A stretch of DNA of 64,000 bases from Actinomycetota bacterium (GCA_021324045.1 JAJPJV010000028.1:56532-120531); one strand, 5' to 3'. Numbered from the stretch's first letter, positions 32,592-41,374 are shown. Numbers and translations are program-made. The notes: a model not told the origin generated them from the letters alone.

Positions 32592-33515
32592 TCAGCCGGT
32601 GCTCCCCAACGAGGCGGCGTGACGGCCTGGAGTGCCCGCGGGCGGACCGCCTGGAGCAGGGGTATGGCCGCTGGCGGACCCTAGACCCCTGGCACTCGCA
32701 GGGAGAGTGCCCGCGGGCGGACCCGCGGTCGTGGGGGTAGGACCGCCGGCGTTGGTGGAGGCCTGCCCGGCGCTGCTCGCTGTGGTGGCGCCAGTGGATG
32801 GACCCGCGGTGCCGCCTGGGTGCGAGGCACCCGTCGCGCTCGGGGCCGTTGAAGGTGGGACGGCCCCCGCGCAGAACTGAGCCACCGACTCACCCTTGGC
32901 CGCGGCGGCGGCCACCAGGTTCGAGAACGCCACCGAGTGGCTGGCCGCCGCGGAACTGCTCGAGGCGGTGTATGCGGTACACAGCCCGTAGGAGGCGGGG
33001 CCCGTCACCGAGGGCCCAACCGCCTGGGTGGGCGGGGTGGCGGGCTTGGTCGCGGTCGCACCCCCTCCCTGCGCTGTCGTCGTGCCCGACAGCGCGCTCG
33101 CGGCGTGAGCTGTGGCGTGAGCGGCGGGGTTCGGCACCGAAATGCCGACCGAGGACAGTCCACGCGACACGACGGACTGCAGCGACGTCGGCAATGAGCC
33201 AGTGGCGGCGGCAGCACCGCCGCCGATGAGGGCGGCAGCGGCAGCGACAGCAGCCAGCTTGGTCGTGACCAACTTGGTGAGCATCGGTCGTTTCCCTTCG
33301 TCGACTGAGCCGGAAAGGCCCGCGCCCCCGTTGACGGCCGCTGCCAGGATGGCGACGACGTGGTCCTGTCCAGCCAGTTCGTCCGGAGTGGCCGGCAGTC
33401 GAGCAACCTGAATCAGCCGGGCCACGTCTTGGAAACCAGGAGGAGCGTCGTCAGCGACGACCCGCCCGTCCAAGAGTGCGTTCATCCCGTGGTCGTCGAA
33501 AGGGAGCTCGCGCAT
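32592..33515 (-). CDS. Putative membrane anti-sigma factor or sigma-linked secreted protein
   Basis: This 307-residue protein begins eight bases after the ECF sigma gene. A short acidic N-terminal part (MRELPFDDHGMNALLDGRVV) is typical of proteins paired with sigma factors. One hydrophobic segment (LAAVAAAAALIGGGAAAATG, about residues 87-106) would span the membrane. The remainder is an exported-looking Ala/Ser/Thr/Pro/Gly-rich tail with two Cys (GLCTAYTA and AQFCAGAV). No zinc HxxxCxxC anti-sigma motif is visible, so the anti-sigma role is inferred from position and topology. Confidence 0.65.
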   Translation of the reverse strand: MRELPFDDHGMNALLDGRVVADDAPPGFQDVARLIQVARLPATPDELAGQDHVVAILAAAVNGGAGLSGSVDEGKRPMLTKLVTTKLAAVAAAAALIGGGAAAATGSLPTSLQSVVSRGLSSVGISVPNPAAHATAHAASALSGTTTAQGGGATATKPATPPTQAVGPSVTGPASYGLCTAYTASSSSAAASHSVAFSNLVAAAAAKGESVAQFCAGAVPPSTAPSATGASHPGGTAGPSTGATTASSAGQASTNAGGPTPTTAGPPAGTLPASARGLGSASGHTPAPGGPPAGTPGRHAASLGSTG

Positions 33516-33523
33516 CTCACCCT

Positions 33524-34093
33524 CTACATGGTCCGGGCAATCGATCGCGTTACCGCTTTCTGCTGCCAGGTCCTGGCAAGGCGCCGCAGTGCTCGGTGCT
33601 GGGTCACCCGCACTGAGCCGGGCGACCTACCCAGCATCGTCGCCACCTGCCCGACGCTCAGCCCGGCCACCACCCGCAGGAGGACCACCTCGGCCTGGTC
33701 GTGGGGGAGGGAGCGCGCGAGCGCCTCCACGGCCTCCTGGGCCGAAAAAGAATTGACGACCACGTCAGCGGGGTCGAGGAGGATCGGACCGATCGGCTCC
33801 TCAGCTCGCCAGAGGCGGAGACGCCGGCGTCGAGACCGGTAGTGGTTCGCTACCTGATGACGGGCTACGCCGAAGAGCCACGCCCGGAGGTCTTGAGCAT
33901 CGCCCTCGAAGGTGGCAAGCACCTTGGACACCGCCAACCAGCACTCAGCAGCGAGATCCTCGGCGACATCGGGCGCGTAGTGCCGCAGGTACCGCAGCAG
34001 CGGTGGTTGGAACGTCCGGAAGAGGAGGGCAATCGCCCGCTGATCGCCCCGCTGGGCCTCGGCCAACGCGGCCGTCAGGTCGACGGAGTCCAC
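33524..34093 (-). CDS. ECF-type RNA polymerase sigma factor
   Basis: This 189-residue group IV sigma factor has region 2 (IALLFRTFQPPLLRYLRHYAPD; LAAECWLAVSKVLATFEG; LRAWLFGVARHQVANHYRSRRRR) and region 4 with an HTH (SLPHDQAEVVLLRVVAGLSVGQVATMLGRS, then SVRVTQHRALRRLAR). The GTG at 34093 is the best start; there is no ATG in frame nearby. Two tiny overlapping frames upstream, the first with a near-perfect AAAGGAGG ribosome site, could deliver ribosomes to it. The partner membrane protein follows. Confidence 0.85.
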   Translation of the reverse strand: MDSVDLTAALAEAQRGDQRAIALLFRTFQPPLLRYLRHYAPDVAEDLAAECWLAVSKVLATFEGDAQDLRAWLFGVARHQVANHYRSRRRRLRLWRAEEPIGPILLDPADVVVNSFSAQEAVEALARSLPHDQAEVVLLRVVAGLSVGQVATMLGRSPGSVRVTQHRALRRLARTWQQKAVTRSIARTM

Positions 34094-34190
34094 CGGAGAC
34101 GGTTCTGCCGGGAGGCGAACCGAACACGCACCGACCAACCGGTGTCTGCGCGCGAGGTGGTGGGGACCCCCGCCAGAGGCGCCGCGCCGA

Positions 34191-34241
34191 TCACTGGCAC
34201 TCGCCTCGCGCTGCCTCGACTCCGCGCTCGATGTGGCGCAC
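34191..34241 (-). CDS. Possible 16-residue leader frame upstream of the sigma factor
   Basis: AAAGGAGG (34247-34254, the strongest ribosome site in the region) lies five bases before GTG 34241, which opens the frame MRHIERGVEAARGECQ ending at 34191. A second GTG frame (34194 to 34075) overlaps its stop by four bases and ends just inside the sigma gene. This suggests a relay of coupled translation, not a functional peptide. Confidence 0.35.
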   Translation of the reverse strand: MRHIERGVEAARGECQ

Positions 34242-34254
34242 GTCGCCTCCTTTC

Positions 34255-34642
34255 GGTAGTCCGGCCGGCCCGGAAGGGCCCCGTGACGTTGCGTCCCCGC
34301 CTTGCGACGGGTTTGCCCTTTCGTGGAGTACGACGACGCTACCCGCCCGCACACGGACGGGACGAGCATCGTGGCGCGCCCGCAGCCGCGCCTGCGCGCT
34401 GGCGGCGCGACCCCGCTCAAATGCTCTGGTTCAACCAGCCGAGCCGAGGGACGCCGATAGCCCTGCTATGACCTCGGCAGGCTCCATGCCGTCGGCACCG
34501 GATCACTTGTTGGCCCACTTGATCGACCCCGAATCGGCGATCCGGTTCCACCACCGCAGGACGGGATTCGACCGTCCTCGAGCGCGACGACCGGTTCCCT
34601 CCAGGAGGGCCGTCGCTCCTCATGCTCAAGGGGCCGAGGAGC
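34255..34642. other. Gene-poor gap between the sigma factor and modBC
   Basis: No convincing gene is seen. The segment should hold the promoter of the sigma operon; an ECF-type AAC motif pair could not be assigned with confidence. A short hairpin (GGACGG/CCGTCC around 34557-34576) is present. Confidence 0.4.
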
Positions 34643-36568
34643 TCAGCTCGATCGAAGCGGTGTCGTCGCCGGCATTGGGAGCGAGGACCCCGCCGGATCC
34701 GGCCAGACCCGGATGACCTCAGGAGGCAGATCGACGCGACAAGGCATCGCGCGGGCAAACCGGTGATCGGTGGCGCTCCGAGCCTCCAGCTCGATCCCGC
34801 CAACATCGACGACGATGAGCGTGGACGCGCCGAGATCCGTGCAGTCCACGACGATCCCCTCGTAGGAGCCGGGCTGGTGTGCCGGCGCCAGGAGTGGATG
34901 AACACCCACGTGCTCGGGACGAACGCTCCAGACCACCGGCGTACCGGGAGCGATCCCGTTGGCGCCGATGCCAAGACGAGCGCTGCCGGTGACGAGTGCA
35001 CCTGTTGCGACCACCGTGCCACGATGCAGGTTTCGGTAGCCGATCAGCCGGGCGACCTCGGGCGACGCCGGCTGGGAGAAGACCTCTTCTCGCGGCCCGG
35101 CTTGGAGCACCCGGCCCTCGCTCAGCACGATCAACTCCTCGGCCAGGTAGGCCGCCTCCTCTGGGTCGTGGGTGACGAGCACCGTCGACAGTTCGTTCTC
35201 CCGTTGCAGTGCCCGCATCTGTGCACGCAGCTCCTCGCGCACCGGGGCGTCGAGGGCCGAGAAGGGCTCGTCGAGGAAGAGAAGCTCCGGCGCCCGTGCG
35301 AGCGCCTGCGCAAGGGCGACCCTTTGGCGCTGCCCACCGGAGAGCTCCGATGGGAACCGTTCCTGGAGCCCGCGCAGGTCCAAGCGGTCCAACCAGTACC
35401 GGGCGAGCGCCGGATCGGCACCCACGCCGAAGCACACCTGCTGCCAGACCCTGAGGTGAGGGAGGAGTCCGAAGCCCTGGGGGACGTAGCCGATGCGGCG
35501 CAGCTCGACGGGCACGTCGTGGACGGGTTCCGCCCCGTAGGCGACGGTCCCGGCACCGGGCCCGAGGAGACCTGTGAGCGCGCGCAGGGTTGCGGACTTG
35601 CCCGATCCGGAAGGTCCGAGCACGGCGAGATGAGGCGTGACCGCCGAATAGGCCAGCACGAGATGGAAGTCCCCGAGCCAAACATCAAGGTCGCAACGGA
35701 CGGGTTTCGGAACCGAGGGCCTCGGAGAGCCAGCCGTGGGGAGCACCGGATGGCGCGTACGGCGTGGCAGGCGCACCCGCCAAAGGCTCGCGACGACGAC
35801 GGCCACCGCCAAGCCCAGCAGCGTCGGCGCCTGGGTCGAGGGGATACCGGTACTCGAGAACTGAACGTAGGTGTAGACCGGAAGGCTGTAGGGATGGTAC
35901 GAGAGGACGACGGTCGCCCCGTACTCCCCGAAGGCTCGGAGCCAACTGAGCAGCAAGCCGGCACGGATCCCTGGGGCGGCAATGGGGAGATCGACCCGCC
36001 AGAACCGGGACAGCTCTCGGTGGCCCAGCGATGCTGCATGCTCCCGCAGGGACGGGTCGACGGCGGCGAACGCAGACCGTGCGGCCACGATGAGAAACGG
36101 AGCGGCGACGAAGGACTGCGCCAGGACGATGCCAGCCATCGAATCGGTGAGGTGCCGCCCGAAGACCTCGCCGACCGGGGTATAGGGGCCGACGACGGCG
36201 ACCAGGACGATCCCTCCCATGAGCGGCGGCAACGCGAGCGGGAGCTGCACCAGCACCCCGACCGCCTTGAGGATGCGGGTCCGGGTACGCGCCAGGACGT
36301 ACGCCAGCGGGATCCCGAGCGCCGCGATCGACGCAGCCGAGATCGTGGCCGTCGCCACCGAGACGTACAGCGCACCCCACAGGCCCGGCGTCGAGAAGCC
36401 CCGGTCGTTGGAGGCGGCGACGCGAGCGAAGAACGCGCCGAGCGGGACGAGGAGGTAGAGCGCCAACAGGCCGCCGAGCCATGGCAGCGGGGTGGCCACG
36501 ATGCGCCGTGCGGGGAGCGCAGGCGATCCGCTCCTGCCGGTCACCGATCCGACTCGTTCGACTGTCAA
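34643..36568 (-). CDS. modBC: Fused molybdate ABC transporter permease-ATPase (ModB-ModC)
   Basis: One 641-residue chain joins a ModB permease to a ModC ATPase. The permease half (about residues 1-265) has several membrane helices and the family loop EHAASLGHRELSRFWRVDLPIAAPGI with LRAFGEYGATVVLS. The ATPase half has Walker A GPSGSGKSATLRALTG, signature LSGGQRQRVALAQALA, Walker B LLFLDEPFSALD and switch His in VLVTHDPEEA, then a C-terminal TOBE-like domain. The complex would need two chains. The start is TTG 36568, with GTG further in as an option. modA precedes by 28 bases. Confidence 0.9.
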   Translation of the reverse strand: MTVERVGSVTGRSGSPALPARRIVATPLPWLGGLLALYLLVPLGAFFARVAASNDRGFSTPGLWGALYVSVATATISAASIAALGIPLAYVLARTRTRILKAVGVLVQLPLALPPLMGGIVLVAVVGPYTPVGEVFGRHLTDSMAGIVLAQSFVAAPFLIVAARSAFAAVDPSLREHAASLGHRELSRFWRVDLPIAAPGIRAGLLLSWLRAFGEYGATVVLSYHPYSLPVYTYVQFSSTGIPSTQAPTLLGLAVAVVVASLWRVRLPRRTRHPVLPTAGSPRPSVPKPVRCDLDVWLGDFHLVLAYSAVTPHLAVLGPSGSGKSATLRALTGLLGPGAGTVAYGAEPVHDVPVELRRIGYVPQGFGLLPHLRVWQQVCFGVGADPALARYWLDRLDLRGLQERFPSELSGGQRQRVALAQALARAPELLFLDEPFSALDAPVREELRAQMRALQRENELSTVLVTHDPEEAAYLAEELIVLSEGRVLQAGPREEVFSQPASPEVARLIGYRNLHRGTVVATGALVTGSARLGIGANGIAPGTPVVWSVRPEHVGVHPLLAPAHQPGSYEGIVVDCTDLGASTLIVVDVGGIELEARSATDHRFARAMPCRVDLPPEVIRVWPDPAGSSLPMPATTPLRSS

Positions 36569-36596
36569 GCGCCCGGCATGATCGCGATCGGCTCGA

Positions 36597-37514
36597 TCAC
36601 CCCACGTGCAGGATCGCCCGGAGGGTCACCGGCACGTGCACCGACTCGCTCACTACCGGTCGCGGGGCCATGGACACACCGTCACGCTCGAGGATCGCCC
36701 GACCTTGGCGACCCAGGAGGAACTTGACGAAGGCCAACGCCGCCTGGCGGTGCGGCGCCCGGTTGAGCACGGTCACGGTGTACTCCGCATCGAGGGTCAA
36801 CGGGGCGAGCGAGACGGTGGGGATGTTCGCCGCCGCAGCCTCGGTCTTGTAGAAGAAGCCCGCATCGAGCTGGCCGGACTGGAGACGACCCACCAAGGCC
36901 TCCTCCGGGTAGACGCCCGTGGTGGATCGAGCGATCGCCGCGAGGGCTGGCAGGTTATGGGCAGCAGCGGCCTGCATGAGCACTTCGTCGGTGAGCTTCC
37001 CCTTGGGATCGATCGCCGGATCGGTCCGGCCGAGCAGGAACCCAGGCTCGCTCACCACCTCGTACCAAGGCCGCGAGCGCAGCTGGGAGGCAAAGGAGCT
37101 CGATGGGTTGTACCCGATCACCAGTGGCGAGCTGCCGAAGCGTGCGAACCACGACACCCAAGAGCCGTTCTTCGGCCCCTCGAGCTCTGCGTTGACCCCG
37201 GGGCTGGCGCTGATAAAGACGTCAGCCAGCTGGGTGCGGCCCTTGATCTCGCTGGCGAGCGCGTCCGACCCGCCCGCGAAGCCGCTGAAGGTGTACCCCG
37301 TCGCGCCGTCGAATGCCGGCCCGATCGCATCTTCCATCTGGGTGACCAGCGATCCGGCGTAGAGCACGTCCACGGGCCCTCCGCTGCGATGGGATCTGGG
37401 GGTCGCGCCTGCGCCAGGAGCGCCCAGCAGCCCAGCGGCTGCGAAGCCGACGAGCACCAGCCCCGCACACAGCACTCGTCCTCCCCACGGGCTCTTTTCC
37501 AGCATCCACGACAT
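36597..37514 (-). CDS. modA: Molybdate/tungstate-binding periplasmic protein (ModA/WtpA-like)
   Basis: This extracytoplasmic binding protein captures molybdate or tungstate for the adjacent transporter. A signal peptide (VLCAGLVLVGFAAAGLLGAPGAGA) lacks a lipobox Cys at the usual place. The mature part starts DVLYAGSLVTQMEDAIGPAF and continues with GFAGGSDALASEIKGRTQLADVFISA, the WtpA-like wording for the oxyanion loops. It is about 305 residues. ATG 37514 is preferred over TTG 37535 because a promoter-like pair lies directly upstream. Confidence 0.87.
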   Translation of the reverse strand: MSWMLEKSPWGGRVLCAGLVLVGFAAAGLLGAPGAGATPRSHRSGGPVDVLYAGSLVTQMEDAIGPAFDGATGYTFSGFAGGSDALASEIKGRTQLADVFISASPGVNAELEGPKNGSWVSWFARFGSSPLVIGYNPSSSFASQLRSRPWYEVVSEPGFLLGRTDPAIDPKGKLTDEVLMQAAAAHNLPALAAIARSTTGVYPEEALVGRLQSGQLDAGFFYKTEAAAANIPTVSLAPLTLDAEYTVTVLNRAPHRQAALAFVKFLLGRQGRAILERDGVSMAPRPVVSESVHVPVTLRAILHVG

Positions 37515-37524
37515 ATGGCGCCAC

Positions 37525-37553
37525 ACTATCGCCAAAATGCGAACACAAACGAA
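37525..37553 (-). promoter_or_regulatory. Promoter of modA-modBC
   Basis: The minus strand has TTCGTT (37548-37553), a 17-base spacer and GATAGT (37525-37530), ten bases before ATG 37514. A CGATAG...CATATGTCG arrangement spans the -10 and start codon, faintly like a ModE-type CGATA half-site pair; this last point is speculative. Confidence 0.5.
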
Positions 37554-37718
37554 TCAAAAGCTCGATTGTGCGAGATCTCGCTGTCGGGACCGCGTGCGAG
37601 CACGGCCTCTCACTGCATGATCCGCAGAACGATTCTCGGCGCTTCTCAGCGTTGCCTGTGCTCCCCAAAGGGGCGCCTGCGCAATGACCAGCGCGTGCTG
37701 GAGGTGCCAAGCGGGAGG

Positions 37719-37955
37719 TCAACCCCCCGAAACTGGTGGGAGGAGCGCGACTTCGTCGTCGTCGTCAAGAACCAGACCGGGAGCCGTGGGGACACCATTC
37801 ACCCACACCTTGCAGACCTGGAGCATCTCGGCGAAGGCAGGCCCATAGCGGGCGCGAGCGCTCGCCAGCACTTCGTCGACTGTCGCCCCGCTCACCTCGT
37901 CCCGCCGGGTCCCTGCGACGTCGGCAAGGGGGCCGAAGAGTCGCAGCCAGGGCAC
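37719..37955 (-). CDS. moaD: Molybdopterin synthase small subunit MoaD
   Basis: MoaD carries sulfur as a C-terminal thiocarboxylate for molybdopterin formation. The 78-residue beta-grasp protein begins MPWLRLFGPLADVAGTRRDEV, has KVWVNGVPTAPGLVLDDDDEVALLPPVSGG at the end and keeps the essential GlyGly terminus. It starts at GTG 37955, two bases after the moaA stop. The partner MoaE is encoded upstream in the same operon. Confidence 0.93.
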   Translation of the reverse strand: MPWLRLFGPLADVAGTRRDEVSGATVDEVLASARARYGPAFAEMLQVCKVWVNGVPTAPGLVLDDDDEVALLPPVSGG

Positions 37956-37957
37956 GA

Positions 37958-39064
37958 TCAGCCCCCGATCATCGACATCGACCGGGCCGGCTGCAAGAAA
38001 CCGGGGTCATTGATGCCGTGACCCGGGAGCTTGCCCCAGACGCACCGCCGGAGGGCCAGAGCGATCTCGGCGTCGTCAGCGCCGCCACGAAGCAGACTGC
38101 GGACGTCGGTCTCCTCGTCGGAGAACAAGCAATTGCGAATGGCACCGTCGGCCGTCAGGCGCAGCCGGTTGCAAGTGCCGCAGAACGGTCGCGTCACGCT
38201 GGCAACCACCCCAATTTCGCCACGGCCGTCCGCGAAGCGATAACGCTCGGCCGGCGCCGGATCGCCGGAGGGAACCTCGTCGACCGCCACGAGTGGCCAC
38301 CGAGCGTTGATGCGCTGGAGGACCTCGTGGGCAGGAACGACCTGCGATCGGCTCCAAGCATGATCGGCATCGAGGGGCATGTACTCGATGAAGCGCACGA
38401 TCCGTCCGGTGTCGCGAGCGAACGCTGCGAAATCGCAGATCTCGTCGTCGTTCACACCGGCGATCAACACGACGTTGACCTTGAGGGGCACGAGCCCGGC
38501 GTCCTCCGCCGCCGCCATGCCGGCCAGGACCGTAGCGAGACGCCCGCGCCGACGAATCGCAGCAAAACGGTCCGCCCGAAGCGAGTCGCAGCTGATGTTG
38601 ACCCGACGGAGCCCGGCGGCGGCCAGCGGCCGTGCCAGGCGATCAAGGCCGGTCCCGTTCGTCGTCAGGGCGACGTCCTCGAAGCCGATGGCCGCAATGC
38701 GCGCGACAAGGTCAACGACGCTCCGGCGAATCAGCGGTTCTCCCCCGGTGAGCCGCACCGAGGTCACGCCGAGGGTCCGGGCCACGCCTGCAACCCGGGC
38801 GATCTCTTCGAAGGTCAGGATCTCGGCTCTCGCCTTGAACGGGAGACCCTCCTCAGGCATGCAATAGGTGCAGCGAAAGTTGCAGCGGTCGGTGATCGAG
38901 ATGCGCAGGTCGGTGTGCACCCGCCCGTAGCGGTCGACGAGCGGACCTCGAAGCGGCATGGTGCCTTCGGGGCGGGCGGTCGCCGGGTCGACGGTGCCAG
39001 TACCCGAAACCGCCGCCCTCGAGCGCAGGACGACAGGGACCGTGCGTGCCCCTGCGATCACCAT
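37958..39064 (-). CDS. moaA: GTP 3',8-cyclase MoaA
   Basis: MoaA is a radical-SAM enzyme that with MoaC converts GTP to cyclic pyranopterin monophosphate. The N-terminal cluster motif is CNFRCTYCMPEEG, followed by SVRLTGGEPLIRRSV; the second cluster Cys are in FCGTCNRLRLTADGAIRNCLF. Its C-terminus ends in the expected GlyGly (SMIGG). The ATG at 39064 overlaps the moeA stop by seven bases and gives a 35-residue leader before MPLRGPLVDRYGR; ATG 38959 is the alternative that matches usual length. Confidence 0.94.
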   Translation of the reverse strand: MVIAGARTVPVVLRSRAAVSGTGTVDPATARPEGTMPLRGPLVDRYGRVHTDLRISITDRCNFRCTYCMPEEGLPFKARAEILTFEEIARVAGVARTLGVTSVRLTGGEPLIRRSVVDLVARIAAIGFEDVALTTNGTGLDRLARPLAAAGLRRVNISCDSLRADRFAAIRRRGRLATVLAGMAAAEDAGLVPLKVNVVLIAGVNDDEICDFAAFARDTGRIVRFIEYMPLDADHAWSRSQVVPAHEVLQRINARWPLVAVDEVPSGDPAPAERYRFADGRGEIGVVASVTRPFCGTCNRLRLTADGAIRNCLFSDEETDVRSLLRGGADDAEIALALRRCVWGKLPGHGINDPGFLQPARSMSMIGG

Positions 39065-40326
39065 GGAGCCGGTCCCCTACCTTCGGCACCTCGGTTCGCA
39101 TCGACCAAGCGTTCTGCGTCGACGAGCATCACCTCGACCCGCGCGCCGGCCCGCACCCCATCGCCGTCGGGCAACAGTGCCAGCGCGTTCGCTCGGGCCA
39201 TCGGCACGAGCATGTGGGACTCCTGACCGCCCGATGACCGAGCACCCAGCTCGCCATCGGAGCCCACGGTGAGCTGGACACGAACGAGGTGCAGCTTGCC
39301 ATCGGGGCGACGAGGGAGGTCGGTCTCGGCCCGCACGGTGATGCGGGGGCGATCGAGCACCTCGAAGCCGGCCATGAGCCGCAACGCCGGGCGTGCGAAG
39401 AGCTCGTAGGACACGAGCGCAGAGACCGGGTTGCCCGGAAGCCCGAACACCGGCGTGCCGTCTGCGATCTTCCCGAAGGCCAGCGGTTTGGCGGGTCGGA
39501 TCGCCACCTGCATCCAGCGCATGGTCCCGCCGCTCATCTTCTCCAGGATGATCCGGACGACGTCTCGGTCACCAACGCTCACCCCGCCGCTCGCCACGAT
39601 GGCGTCACAACGCGCCGCGCCGGCGGTGAGCAGATCCGCGAGTGCTGTCTCGTCGTCGGGGGCGATCCCCAGATCAAGCGTCGGGAACCCATCGGCTCGC
39701 AGCTGCGCCAACAGCGACGGGCGGTTCGAGTCGTAGATCTTTCCCGGCGTGAGCGGGCCGCCATCCCTTGCCAGCTCGTCACCGGTGGACACCACACCAA
39801 CCACGGGCTTGCGGTAGGTGGCCACCGTCTCGACGCCCAGGCTCGCCAGCACCCCGAGATGAGCCGGGCCGAGCAGCGTTCCTGCAGAAAAGACCTCGTC
39901 CCCCGGGGAGATGTCCTCGCCCGCCGGTCGGACATTGGTCCCTGGAGCCAAGGCATCCTCGATGACGACCACCGTCCCGTCGGCTTCGAGACGGGTCCGC
40001 TCGACCATGCAGACAGCGTCGGCACCTGCCGGAAGGGGGGCGCCGGTCATGATGCGGATCGCCTCTCCCGGCCCGACCTCGGCGCTCCGCTCCGCTCCGG
40101 CCATCAGTGCACCGACAACCCGGAGTCGCGCGGGCGCATCGGCCGTATCGGCTGCTCGAAGCGCGTAACCGTCCATCGCCGAGTTGGCAAAGGGCGGGAC
40201 GGCCCCGCTCGCCCGAACGGTGTCCGCCAGCACGTGACCCAGGGCTTGCGCGAGGGGTCGCGTCGTTCGTTCGAGCCGCCCGCAAGACAACAGTACGTAC
40301 TCGCGCGCCTCGGCGAGAGGGATCAT
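39058..40326 (-). CDS. moeA: Molybdopterin molybdenumtransferase MoeA
   Basis: MoeA inserts molybdate into adenylylated molybdopterin. The 422-residue protein starts MIPLAEAREYVLLSCGRLERT and has PPFANSAMDGYALRAADT, the active-site region IMTGAPLPAGADAVCMVE, VVSTGDEL, YDSNRPSLLAQLRADG, ASGGVSVGDRDVV and FGLPGNPVSALVSYELFARPAL, all standard. It sits between moaE (17 bases upstream) and moaA (overlapping). MogA or MoaB was not found in the window. Confidence 0.95.
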   Translation of the reverse strand: MIPLAEAREYVLLSCGRLERTTRPLAQALGHVLADTVRASGAVPPFANSAMDGYALRAADTADAPARLRVVGALMAGAERSAEVGPGEAIRIMTGAPLPAGADAVCMVERTRLEADGTVVVIEDALAPGTNVRPAGEDISPGDEVFSAGTLLGPAHLGVLASLGVETVATYRKPVVGVVSTGDELARDGGPLTPGKIYDSNRPSLLAQLRADGFPTLDLGIAPDDETALADLLTAGAARCDAIVASGGVSVGDRDVVRIILEKMSGGTMRWMQVAIRPAKPLAFGKIADGTPVFGLPGNPVSALVSYELFARPALRLMAGFEVLDRPRITVRAETDLPRRPDGKLHLVRVQLTVGSDGELGARSSGGQESHMLVPMARANALALLPDGDGVRAGARVEVMLVDAERLVDANRGAEGRGPAPW

Positions 40327-40342
40327 GGCGGCACCTCCACGG

Positions 40343-40846
40343 TCACGACGACGGGGGTCCCGAGCCAGCCTCGAGGTCGACGAGCTCGTGGGTGCAGGTC
40401 GACCAGTCCGATCCGTGCGCCCAGGTCTCCCGCTTCCAGATCGGCACCGACTCCTTCACGGTATCGATGCAAAAGCGGGCGGCTTCGAACGCCTCAGCTC
40501 GATGCGGGGTCGAGACGACCACCACCACCGAGACGTCACCGACGACCAGGCGGCCGACGCGGTGCACGATGGCAAGCCGTTCGATGTCGGGCCAGCGAGA
40601 GCGAGCCGCGCTGGCGATCGCCGCCAGGCGAGGCTCGACCTGCTCCAGGTAGGCCTCGTACTCGAGGGACGTCACCCCGGGACGCCCTTCCGAGTGGTCC
40701 CGCACCGTGCCGCAGAAGGTGACCGAGGCACCTGATCCGGAAGTGACCGCCCAGGCCATGACCTCGGCGACCGGCAGGGGCTCATCGCTGACCCCGATCC
40801 AGTCGGCGAGCGTGGATCCCTTCGTCGTGGTCGTCACCCATGGCAT
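40343..40846 (-). CDS. moaE: Molybdopterin synthase catalytic subunit MoaE
   Basis: MoaE transfers sulfur from MoaD to precursor Z. The 167-residue protein contains GASVTFCGTVRDHSEGRPGVTSLEYEAY (trimmed signature GTVRDHSEG), IVHRVGRLVVGDVSVVV, HRAEAFEAARFCIDTVKESVPIWKRE with the catalytic Lys pair. ATG 40846 gives MPWVTTTTKGSTLADWIG, a slightly extended N-terminus. It is the first enzyme gene of moaE-moeA-moaA-moaD. Confidence 0.92.
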   Translation of the reverse strand: MPWVTTTTKGSTLADWIGVSDEPLPVAEVMAWAVTSGSGASVTFCGTVRDHSEGRPGVTSLEYEAYLEQVEPRLAAIASAARSRWPDIERLAIVHRVGRLVVGDVSVVVVVSTPHRAEAFEAARFCIDTVKESVPIWKRETWAHGSDWSTCTHELVDLEAGSGPPSS

Positions 40847-40933
40847 CGTAGCTGGGAGTCGACGGATCCCCGAAGCTCGGTAGCGGTCAGTTCGGCCGGA
40901 TGCCCTAGGAGCCTCGCAGGGTAGAAGCAAGTG

Positions 40934-41329
40934 TCAGCGATTCAAGGTGAGCAATTCGAACATCTCCGCGAGGACATTCTCCAACAGTTGCCACCCGTGA
41001 GGACTCATGACCGGGGGAGTGCGTCCAGCGCGGATATCCCGAACGATCGACAACTGCGAGGCGACACGACCCCGGAGATCGTCAAGGTCAATATCCGGGG
41101 TCGAGATTGTCGTTGCGCCAACACCCGTGTCGTCTCGAGCCTTGTAGACCGCCGCCGGGGTAATTCCCAGACGTGCGGCAATCTCGGCGACTGGAACACC
41201 CAATCCTCGAAGCTGTGCGAGGGACTGCGCTCGCCGCTGGGCCAACTGGGCCATCAGGCCCCGAAGGCAGTCCATCTCCGCCTTAGTCTGCCGGACGTCA
41301 TCGAACAGTTCTTCAACGGTTTTGGCCAT
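40934..41329 (-). CDS. Small HTH regulator under an operator-promoter palindrome
   Basis: This 131-residue protein has an N-terminal coiled-coil-like helix (VEELFDDVRQTKAEMDCLRGLMAQLAQRR) and a homeodomain-like HTH (LRGLGVPVAEIAARLGITPAAVYKARDD), as in sigma-70 region 4 or invertase-type domains, then about 60 residues of unknown type. I do not recognise the family. ATG 41329 is only five bases after a consensus TATAAT, so the mRNA should be leaderless. A 15-bp inverted repeat spans the promoter, suggesting autoregulation. It lies upstream of the moa operon in the same orientation and may control it. Confidence 0.65.
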   Translation of the reverse strand: MAKTVEELFDDVRQTKAEMDCLRGLMAQLAQRRAQSLAQLRGLGVPVAEIAARLGITPAAVYKARDDTGVGATTISTPDIDLDDLRGRVASQLSIVRDIRAGRTPPVMSPHGWQLLENVLAEMFELLTLNR

Positions 41330-41334
41330 CCCGC

Positions 41335-41374
41335 ATTATACCCCGGGGTTGGTCTGGTTCAACCCTGGGGTATA
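41335..41374 (-). promoter_or_regulatory. Consensus promoter inside a 15-bp inverted repeat
   Basis: The arms TATACCCCGGGGTTG (41337-41351) and CAACCCTGGGGTATA (41360-41374) match at 14 of 15 positions around an 8-base spacer. On the minus strand they contain TTGAAC (41357-41362), a 16-base spacer and TATAAT (41335-41340), the best sigma-70 promoter in the window. The downstream arm overlaps the -10 element and the upstream arm overlaps the -35. Confidence 0.8.

Noticed and set aside
34540..34600. GGATTCGACC T-arm-like hairpin suggesting a tRNA
   Set aside because: The stem GGACGG/CCGTCC has a 7-base loop, but no anticodon arm or acceptor stem of proper spacing could be drawn.
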